64,000 nucleotides of DNA. Source: Paracentrotus lividus (taxonomy: Eukaryota > Echinodermata > Echinoidea > Camarodonta > Echinidae). The DNA lies in the NCBI GenBank assembly GCA_940671915.1, contig CALNVZ010000077.1, positions 94,149-158,148 of the forward strand, read 5' to 3'. Within the stretch, counting starts at the first letter, position 1. Each line of letters opens with the position of its first letter. Below, one piece after another: positions 56,950 to 64,000 of this stretch. The notes below the pieces were generated by a model, which saw only the letters and a list, made by a program, of their open reading frames with translations, searched no databases and was not told where the DNA came from. The position numbers were made by a program, and so were the translations under genes.

Positions 56950-57222
56950 ATGTCACAAGCACCGTGGTTGGACAATTTTTCTGAGCTTGTGAGCAAAGTT
57001 ATTATGTTTTCTTTTCATCTTTTCTTTTGAAAAATGTGCAAGTTTAAAAAATATTACAATATCTAGGTCGCATTTTGAAAGACCTACAGTTTTTGCTTGC
57101 TTTAGGTACCCATGATCTGAGTTCCAAACTTAATTGTCCTGACAGAGGAAAGCACAATATTCCATTCTTTTCTTGAAAATGTGCTGGTTTCATGAGATAA
57201 TGCTGGTGGAAAAGGTCTTCTT
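56950..57222. other. no recognised feature
   Basis: Short AT-rich spacer. Confidence 0.4.
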
Positions 57223-57888
57223 CAGTGCGTCCCAAAAAAAACTATACACTTTTGACAAGGAAAATCAAAAATATATATTTCTTGGGGAAAAGGTTTAGAT
57301 GTATATCAAGCTCATATCCTTAACTATCATTATGACACAAAAAATTCTGAAAATAACGCATTCTTCAGTGAGCAATGCCCACTTTTTTGAAGGACACAAA
57401 AAAATAGCCTGTGCAGGAATTCGCTGTTCATTTACTACCTGGGTATGGAATGCCAAGAGGGATTCAAAGAAATAATGGAATGAATCAGCTAACAGAGTAA
57501 AAGATGTATCAAAAGTCAGAAATAAACAATCAATATTATGCAAATTGTGGTTTTTCACCGTTTTGTTTTCATATCATTGATTTTTGCTCTGACTTCAGTT
57601 TATTTTTGTCTTTGCTAGCCGATTTATTCCATTATTACTTGAATCCTTCTTGGCATGCCATACCCAGGGGATAAATGAATAGCGAATTCCTGCGTAGGCT
57701 TTTTATTTTTTATCCTCCAGAAAAGTGGCCATTGCTCACTGAAGAATGTGTTATTTTCAGAATTTTTTGTATCATAATGTTAGTTGAGGATATGAGCTTT
57801 ATATACAGCTAAACTTTTCCCCCAAGAATCAAATATTCTTAATTTGGTAGCCTTATAAAAAATGTATAGTTCTTTTTGGGACGCACTG
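57223..57888. mobile_element. foldback MITE, CAGTGCGTCCCAAAAA ends
   Basis: CAGTGCGTCCCAAAAA (57223) faces TTTTTGGGACGCACTG (to 57888), with TA on the right and TT on the left. Inverted similarity runs through most of the element (GGTATGGAATGCCAAGAGGG faces TTGGCATGCCATACCCAGGG). Tc1/mariner-type ends related to, but distinct from, the element at 43.2 kb. Confidence 0.85.
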
Positions 57889-58255
57889 TATTGATCCCAA
57901 TATCAGTGTTCAAAACTGTAAAATATAAGTGCAAATATTCCATGGTTGCTCACCTAGCAAATCCAGGGTCTGTTAATTATTAGATGATACACGTGTATGA
58001 TTTTGAAAATGAACACAAAATGACATACATTTCCAACTTTTCGCTATTTTTTGGCTGCGATCTGAACAGGATGTAATCCCCTTTTCTCTCTTCCAAGGTC
58101 TGCTGAATGGCCACAACAATAACCCAATTACCCCTTCTTTGTAATGCTAATTTCAATCCCCGCAGTGCATTTCTGGTTAAAGCTCAATTGGAGTTGTTGT
58201 AGCCAAAATAATGAGGAAAGAATCTACTAAATTTTGTATTTATATTGGTTATGAC
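57889..58255. other. no recognised feature
   Basis: AT-rich flank at the truncated 3' side of the Penelope remnant. Confidence 0.4.
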
Positions 58256-59059
58256 ACAGGCCCCCTACTTGGTTCAGATTCTCTGAATTTTCTCTGAAAG
58301 TCCAGAAACATAGGGAACTGTAAAATTTTGTCGTCGCTTTCCTTGCGTTGTCTCACTACGGAGAGGTGTGTCCTTGGGTCTTGGTTTAGGCCTGTGGAGT
58401 GCTTTCTCAAAAGTCCAACTATTGTATCCATATGCACCAAGTGACTTTTTCACATGTATGTGCTCATTTGCTCTTGTGTCTTCATCAGAGCAGATTGTGT
58501 GGGCCCGGTGGAGTAGGGTTCTGATTACCCCACACTTATGTACCAAAGGATGATGTGAGAGGCACTGATCCCTGTGTGTTTTGTCGTCGCTTTCCTTGCG
58601 TTGTCTCACTACGGAGAGGTGTGTCCTTGGGTCTTGGTTTAGGCCTGTGGAGTGCTTTCTCAAGAGTCCAACTATTGTCTCCATATGCACCAAGTGACTT
58701 TTTCACATGTATGTGCTCATTTGCTCTTGTGTCTTCATCAGAGCAGATTGTGTGGGCCCGGGGGTGTAGGGTTCTGATTACCCCACACTTATGTACCAAA
58801 GGATGATGCGAGAGGCACTGATCCCTGTGTGTCTGTTTTCTGTACACTGATGTGTGTAGCATACCGTCGCCCCAAATGCTCACTAGGTAATCTAGAAAAG
58901 CGAGTTTTTCTTCTGTCACTCTCTCCTGGGTGAACTTGATGTGCTTCACCTTGTTGATATGCTTGAAGAAGGGATCAAGCTGGTCTTCCAAAAAGTTGAT
59001 TGTAAAGTTAGTTTGACTAATTCGTTCATTGAGTAATCCTTTCTGTGTTTTGGCGATTA
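58256..59059 (-). pseudogene. Penelope-like reverse transcriptase, main part
   Basis: Minus-strand frames read IIAKTQKGLLNERISQ, NFLEDQLDPFFKHINKVKHI, FTQERVTEEKLAFLDYLVSI, GDGMLHTSVYRKQTHRDQCL, SHHPLVHKCGVIRTL and EDTRANEHIHVKKSL, then NFTVPYVSGLSEKIQRI and a stop near 58260. The LxFLDxLV, LxTxVYRKxTHTDxYL, SxHPxxxKxGV and VxxPYVxGLSE blocks identify the RT C-terminal half of Penelope-like elements. A 253-bp internal tandem duplication (starts 58326 and 58579) shifts the frame. The GIY-YIG endonuclease is missing. Confidence 0.92.
58326..58831. repeat. 253-bp tandem duplication within the Penelope RT
   Basis: TTTTGTCGTCGCTTTCCTTG through GGCACTGATCCCTGTGTG occurs twice with about 2% differences. 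253 is not a multiple of three, so the second copy is out of frame. The low divergence implies a recent event or an assembly error. Confidence 0.9.
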
Positions 59060-59228
59060 TACACTCTAAAAACTGAAGTGCTGTTTTTAGCTCTTCAAGA
59101 GCTGAAATCAGCACTTTTTAAGAGCTTGCATAGTGACTGCACTCAAAGTGCTGTTTAACTGCACTCAAAGTGCTGTTTTAGCACTTTCACGTGAGCTGAA
59201 TTTTCAGCGAAAATTGGCAAAAACGGCG

Positions 59229-59304
59229 TGACTTCGTTGGGATTCGAACCTTGGTCCCCTGCATGAGAAGCGCTGACGAGCACGTTAGACCAATTCACAT
59301 CTCA
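59229..59304 (-). pseudogene. tRNA-Met(CAT)-like module in MITE
   Basis: The minus strand has B box GGTTCGAATCC (59250-59240), an A-box-like TTGGTCTAACGTG, and a plausible anticodon arm CGCTT-CTCATGC-AGGGG giving anticodon CAT. The acceptor stem is not convincing. tRNA-derived, probably non-functional as a tRNA, but with both internal Pol III boxes. Confidence 0.5.
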
Positions 59305-59401
59305 CGATTGCTAGCAGATCATATTGTTGTATGATGAACTTTCTTCAAATTTGCCATAATCATCTACTATGCTGTCATAATTAAAGCCAGTTAGCGAAAT
59401 C

Positions 59402-59475
59402 TGCGTTGGTCTATTGGTAACGTCTGCGGTACTTTTCCGTATCTAGGTGGAACCCGGTTCGAATCCCATATCGAC
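59402..59475 (+). pseudogene. tRNA-like module (anticodon CTT) in MITE
   Basis: TTGGTCTATTGGTAACG (A-box-like) and GGTTCGAATCCC (B box). The anticodon arm TGCGG-TACTTTT-CCGTA pairs over five bases and would present CTT (Lys), but position 33 is A instead of T and the T stem is poor. It points away from the minus-strand module. Confidence 0.5.
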
Positions 59476-59608
59476 ATTGAACATTTTTGTTGTTGATAAT
59501 TTAACACTCGGGCAAGTGCTAAAATAGAACTTCAGGTGCTGATATAGCACTTCAAGTGCAGTCCCTATACGAGCACCCAGAAATTAGCACTTCAGTTTTT
59601 AGAGTGTA

Positions 59609-59805
59609 TTCTCTGCTTGACGTCCCTTTACTAATGGTTTAATCCATAAGCTCCGTGGTGTAACCTCTGAGTGAAGACAACGCAGATTGAACCGAAGATT
59701 CCTGTAGTCCGCAAATTTCCTTGATGCTTTCTCATGATTCCTCACCCAATCTAGGCAATCCTTGCTAAATTGGTTTAAGATAATTCTATGAATGTTCTCA
59801 ATCAT
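59609..59805 (-). pseudogene. Penelope-like reverse transcriptase, upstream part
   Basis: Frame reads NRILNQF-like start IHRIILNQFSKDCLDWVR, then ASRKFADYRNLRFNLRCL, HSEVTPRSLWIKPLVKGRQA, E, N, where the MITE begins. 'RNLRFxLRCL..xxVTPxSLxIKPLVKxxxA' is the N-terminal conserved block of Penelope-like RTs. Removing the MITE with one TA joins this frame to the downstream part (GAG AAT ATA ATC GCC), so the insertion itself is what split the gene here. Confidence 0.85.
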
Positions 59806-59869
59806 CCACGTAAATCAAACACAACATTTGAAGAGAAGAAAACTGTTCAACTGGACTTACGTTTTACAA

Positions 59870-59912
59870 AGTTACGACGTTCACGTCCAACCCAGGACGC
59901 TTCATCAGGCCG
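59870..59912 (-). ncRNA. hammerhead-ribozyme-like motif upstream of Penelope RT
   Basis: Minus strand reads CTGATGA (59908-59902), a stem AGCGTCC/GGACGT with loop TGGGTT and one bulged G, then GAAC (59882-59879). Hammerhead cores are CUGAUGA-stem II-GAAA, and Penelope-like elements are known to carry hammerhead motifs in their terminal repeats. One A of the GAAA box is missing, so this is at best a degenerate ribozyme. Confidence 0.4.
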
Positions 59913-61849
59913 ACTGATTGTTGGCGCCAATTCATTGTTGACCCGCATCAGGGTCGAGGAATCTCGCAAAGTGTCAAGGAATCTTCCGAACTGCCAAACT
60001 GTTCGGCAGTAACTTCGGCATGTAACTTTTGAACGGGCTTGTTTTTAGCAAAATAATTTGGTGGGAGGTTTTCTACACTTATTTAGTACCTTCTGTGAAA
60101 AAATGACATCAATCCTATGAGACATGCATGAGTGATCAAAGATAAGTAAAAATAGACATTTTCAAGATTCACATGGTCATTTTTGAGTTTCTAAAAATAA
60201 CAATTTTGTAACATTTCTTTCTACCTTGTGATCAATTGTTTTGGTGGTTTTATCAGCCAAAATTTGACCATCCAACACCAATCCTGATACATTTCACTAT
60301 TTTTCATGGATGAGTGAGCACAATAAATTAAAAATTATGTTCAGGCCTCAAAAAATTATAAAATCCACCAACTTTATTAAAAAAATTGACATCAGATATT
60401 ATCATCAACAGTATCAACACACATTGTGAGAACATGATCACTAGTCGTTGTGTCATGATCGAGTGAGCACACTTTAACGGTAAATTTTGTGACTTTCGTA
60501 ATAACTCTTAATTAAACAAAGTTTTTAATCGAGTATGTTATCTCGGCTTCAGCTTGAGCACACACGGCCTGTAAACCTATCTTAAGGCTGGAATTCAAAA
60601 CAGGTGTGGTTTCCTTCCTGCCTCGTGAGAAAGTGAACGGACAGCTATTAAATGCTTTGTTCTCATGCACGTGGCATCTCCAAGCCCCCCAAAAACTTGC
60701 ATCACTCTCGTTCGTGATTTTGTCCAGAGAACATCTTCATCTCTTTCCCAATCAGAGTTTTATTCCAATTTTATTCTTTCTTCAATTTATTTTCCCACCT
60801 CCTCCCCTTTCAACCTCAACTAATTCAGATTATGTTATATATCACCACTCATGTTAATACATGTAACTTGCATGGGAGCTTTTATACATGGTTTGGTTCA
60901 TTACTTTAGTTTGTTTTAAACATTCGTTTGAAATTTAAAGTACAAGTTTATCTACATCACTTTATGATTCTGGACCTTTATTCAGTCATTTAAAGTATAA
61001 TTGTATCTTATAGGCTTCCTGAGATTTTATTATTTTGGACCTAATCAATATTATTACATTTATGCCATTCCTCTAATAGGTGAATCTTATGTGTATGGGG
61101 CTTCGCTCGCAACCGATTTCGATATAGGCCACCAGCGAATTCGTGGTCGGACGAGTGGACTATAATAATACCCGTTTGTATTTATTCACTTTGTTCAGGC
61201 TGTTGGTGGGGCCATGAACGCTATTTATTTCTATGTTTTACCCACTTAAGTCTAGCAAACGGGAATCTTTGCTTCGTATGCTTAATGTGGATGGAGTTAT
61301 GTTTTCCCTCATTTTGGGCCCCTTGGCAAGCTGGTGTCCTTGCCATGAAATGAGGATGGATTAGTATTATCATTATGAAATTGAGGAAAATGGTTTGCTT
61401 TTATTCAGAGCATGTGCTCATGTTACATATCTCAGGAGGTCTAATTCACATGTATCTCATTTTGTGCATGCTTCTTGTTTCATTTCATTATTTGAATTGC
61501 TATGAACAGTGTTTCACTTTTCGGTCTTATTTCGAGAAACGGCTTGGCTTTACAATAGCTCTATCGCTGTCATTTTATACCTTTTGGTCTTGTTTTCTGG
61601 ACAAATAATTAAATCACGGAAAACCGCAAACTTTGCTTCTTGTGTCTTTTCTTGTCTGGAGTACGAGATAATGACAATTTAGTCTTTAACGTGTGTTCAT
61701 TCATGCATGACGCAACGGTCTTATCTCATTTTTTAACATAAGTTAGTCGATGAGTGAATGAATATTACCGCCAAACGATATTACTCTTTTACATCTTTTT
61801 GTTAAAAAGTTCATGCACGTTGATTTGGTGTTTGTAATTGCCTCAGGAT
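59913..61849. other. non-coding stretch, no gene recognised
   Basis: AT-rich. GAGTGAGCACA-type motifs at about 60310 and 60455 resemble the GCTCACTGAAGCATGA lines of the large foldback family. Frames at 60606 and 61375 have no recognisable domain. Confidence 0.4.
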
Positions 61850-62260
61850 TGTATATACACAATGTCAATGAAGAGGAAATCAAAATTTTAACAAAATTGA
61901 AAGTCGGCTTAATTTCATTGACCATTTTTGTTAATTCTATTGTAAGGTTTTTTCATGAAACTTGGCACACAACTTCGGCCTGGTACTAACTGACAGAAGC
62001 AAATGCTAAAATTGAGTATCTGATAAGCCACGGAGTGGGGCCAAAGCTCTGAAATGTATCCTCAAATGTATGATTTTCTAATAATTCTGCTCACTGAAGC
62101 TTATAACACTGGAAAATTTGTGAAACTCAAATCAAATGAACTATCAAAGAAGGTCTGTGACAGTTATCCAAAGTAAGCAGTTGAATTTTAGTCCACAAAC
62201 GAAAAAAAAAGGCTTTTCACATACGTATCACATTTTCATTGAAGCATGAATTTTTTAATA
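61850..62260. mobile_element. diverged fragment of the large foldback family
   Basis: Line up with 39690-40050: TTAATTTCATTGACCATTTT, GAAACTTGGCACACAACTTC, TTGAATTTTAGTCCACAAAC, TCATTGAAGCATGAATTTTT. Strongly diverged; no ends identified. Confidence 0.55.
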
Positions 62261-62882
62261 AAATTTAAAAAAAAATATGTGAAATACACATAGCAATAAA
62301 AATTATTCTTATTACACAACACAACTTTACTGTGAGACATTTTCCCTCCAAATGTTGCAGTAAAATGTAATAGCCAGTTTAAGTAAGGAAGTCCATTTTG
62401 TTTGCCACTACTCCGCCCTCCTTGAAAATAATGCAGCACAGAGGGGTTCATGGCCCAGTGCACAAAGAAACAGGGTTCCAGAAATACTAGCACTTTGAGT
62501 AACATGAGTTCTAAGCACTCTACCTGGAGAAAGTGCACTAGGGTCTGCCTTCTTCGGAAACGAGCCATCTCAAACGAGCCATCTCAAGATTGTGAAGAGA
62601 CTTGTCTTGAAAAAAATACTAATTAAGTGCATGAACAAAGAAAGATTTTTACCAGGTCCCAAAGTTTCTGTGTGAAATCTCATAACAATGAGGGAAACGG
62701 ACGGACCCACCCATCTAAACTGACCAGCAGCCATTGAACGGTCATGTAACTTTCAGCATAATTAGTCTAATGAGATGACCAATAAGAAGACTGACTTTAT
62801 TGTGGCAAAAAGAAGAGATGGCAAAACCACAAGTTTTGAAGAGGGTAAGACAAAACTTCAAAAATCCCCTGGGGGAAACTCT
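62261..62882. other. no secure feature
   Basis: A minus-strand frame (62236-62568) of 110 residues has no recognised domain. A 16-bp direct repeat ACGAGCCATCTCAA occurs twice near 62560-62590. Confidence 0.35.
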
Positions 62883-63078
62883 GGGGCTGTGTTTCACCAA
62901 GTCTTTTGTTAGTTACGAATGACTGTTTCACCAAGTCTTTCGTAAGTTACGAATGACTGGTGATCAGTTCTTGTGCTAAATTATAAAGCATGTTATTAGT
63001 ATAGAACCTGAGAACATATGTTCCAGTCATTAATAAAATCATTTGTAACTTTAAGAACGACTTGGTGAAACACCACCC
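62883..63078. mobile_element. ~196-bp MITE with GTGTTTCACCAAGTC ends
   Basis: GGGGCTGTGTTTCACCAAGT faces CTTGGTGAAACACCACCC (63061-63078). The left end contains a ~40-bp tandem duplication of GTTTCACCAAGTCTTT..GTTACGAATGACT. No coding capacity. Confidence 0.75.
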
Positions 63079-63207
63079 TCCAGGCCACAGAGAGAGAGAT
63101 TTGAAGGAGAGTTTCTTCAAAACAAATCAAAGGAGAAGAGCCATGAGACTTGTTCTTTCATGTCCACCATCTACAAAATTAAGTATACTAGGAATATTAT
63201 GTACATG

Positions 63208-64000
63208 TTATATAACACAAAATAATTTATATATTTGGCCACGAATTTGCACATGTACAGCCCTCTCATTTGCAGCCATCAGATCATCCTTGTTGCAATG
63301 TTCCCTATTTGGAAATTGAAGGAGGTGTCCCATAGATTGCGGCATATCACAATCGCAATTTACATTATCATCTTGAGTGTAACCCCACTTTCGCAGATTA
63401 ACTTTACACCGACCCAATCCTGTGCGAAGTCAATTCAGAGACTTCCAAGTCCTCCAATCTTGATTATAGCCACATGGTACCTGTTTTTTGGTAGGGAGAG
63501 GGAGCTTTTCATTATGGTGGTTGCTGTTGCGTCTCTATTCCCAAAATCTCAATCTGGCCACATGAGGGGTTAGGGGTTAAACAGATTTTAGACAGCTTTT
63601 TCTTCACTTTAAACGATTCTGGGGTAGTTCAACTTCAGATCGTCTGATGTCAGGTGATGCAATGCCAGACAGGACATGCAGACTGTCTATGCTCGTCGGT
63701 TTCAGGCATCCTGACCTCTGCAGCAACTGTTGAGAGTAGGGTCCACCAGTCTATTTGAGTGTGCTGACCTCTCCCAGACTGGGCAGGCATACTCTGCAGC
63801 AGAATAGCAAAACGCCAGAGCAGTTGCCAATAGACTAGATGCGCTGTCGCCCTGTGACGAGTTTGCCAGTTTCCTGAGGAGATTGTGTCTGGTCCTCACC
63901 TTCCCCTTTACCTCCTCAATATGTTGCTTAGGCCTAAATGAAAGTGTCCAATCAAGGGTAACACCAAGGTACACAGGATGTTGACAAAAGTCAAGGGAAG
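63208..64000 (-). pseudogene. non-LTR retrotransposon ORF2 C-terminal region (partial)
   Basis: Open on the minus strand from the window edge: SLDFCQHPVYLGVTLDWTLS, HIEEVKGKVRTRHNLLRKLA, ALAFCYSAAEYACPVWERSA, LVDPTLNSCCRG, then after a frameshift near 63700 CLKPTSIDSLHVLSGIASPD, IRR. A third block at 63417-63208 reads RCKVNLRKWGYTQDDNVNCD then CDMPQSMGHLLQF with a CxC...H pattern, and ANERAVHVQIRGQIYKL. This order (YLGVTLDRTL, NLLRKL, YACPVW, LNSACR..GCLKPT, RCK..KWG..CDCG) is the known C-terminus of LINE RT proteins. RT palm lies beyond the window. The element of 46.9-49.6 kb has similar blocks and may be a relative. Confidence 0.88.

Larger units (their letters stand above)
59062..59606. 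mobile_element. 545-bp MITE carrying two tRNA-like modules
   Basis: Terminal inverted repeat CACTCTAAAAACTGAAGTGC (left) and its near-complement ending TTAGAGTG (59606), flanked by TA on both sides (59060-59061 and 59607-59608). Subterminal AGTGCT/AGCACTT motifs repeat many times. It lies inside the Penelope RT frame. The interior holds a tRNA-Met-like sequence on the minus strand and a tRNA-Lys-like sequence on the plus strand. No transposase. Its left end supplies the false N-terminus LISALEELKTALQFLE of the neighbouring frame. Confidence 0.9.

Noticed and set aside
58480..58500. CTGATGA on the minus strand as a hammerhead box
   Set aside because: It lies in the conserved Penelope coding block (SDEDTRANEH) and has no GAAA box or stem II near it.

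Overview
The window looks like intergenic, repeat-dominated DNA from an animal genome, most likely a marine deuterostome invertebrate such as an echinoderm. That taxonomic call is inference. It rests on AT-rich non-coding sequence, Penelope-like elements, non-LTR (LINE) elements, many foldback/TIR miniature elements, tRNA-like repeat heads, and a short ORF ending in a 2A 'ribosome-skipping' motif (GDVEVNPGP), a module known from sea urchin and amphioxus retrotransposons and sea urchin NLR genes. No intact host gene was found. Every recognisable protein segment belongs to a decayed transposable element. Most open frames are by-products of tandem repeats whose period is a multiple of three.

Layout. 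0-4.1 kb: a pyrimidine-rich minisatellite interrupted by two miniature DNA elements, one coding-like fragment and another MITE. 4.15-35.7 kb: one ~15.8 kb segment present twice in direct orientation (copy A 4150-20024, copy B 20050-35735), separated by exactly 25 Ns and differing mainly by single-base indels. This is almost certainly an unmerged assembly overlap rather than a biological duplication. Each copy holds, in order: an inverted 36-bp minisatellite, a 120-bp tandem array, half of a large foldback element, a degenerate CRE/CCAAT triplet repeat, a repeat carrying DR1 (TGACCTTTGACCT) sites, a tRNA-Glu-like SINE head, a palindromic AATCTGTTTAAACAGATT satellite, the 2A ORF, two head-to-head Penelope GIY-YIG remnants with a LINE tail between them, a satellite-filled foldback element, and a second foldback element.

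35.7-44.5 kb: three tandem ~380-bp repeats, a degenerate retroelement-like coding fragment, a 1.95-kb palindrome, coding-like fragments with a Cys/His knuckle, a 50-bp minisatellite and an 886-bp foldback MITE. 44.5-50.6 kb: a palindromic ATACCATA/TATGGTAT array and a broken LINE reverse transcriptase, disturbed by a second 25-N gap and two further local direct duplications that also look like assembly artefacts. 51.5-54.2 kb: another half-foldback and a frameshifted Tc1 transposase (DD34E). 55.3-57.9 kb: GACGTCTC-rich foldbacks and two further MITEs. 58.2-59.9 kb: a Penelope-like reverse transcriptase pseudogene split by a 545-bp MITE that carries two oppositely oriented tRNA-like modules. 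A hammerhead-like motif lies upstream. 62.9-64.0 kb: a MITE and the 3' coding end of a LINE running off the window.

The sequence behaves as a nest of mobile elements. The order of insertion can be read directly in places: the TA-flanked MITE sits inside the Penelope ORF, and removing it with one TA restores the reading frame. Anyone using the window should first collapse the duplicated segments.
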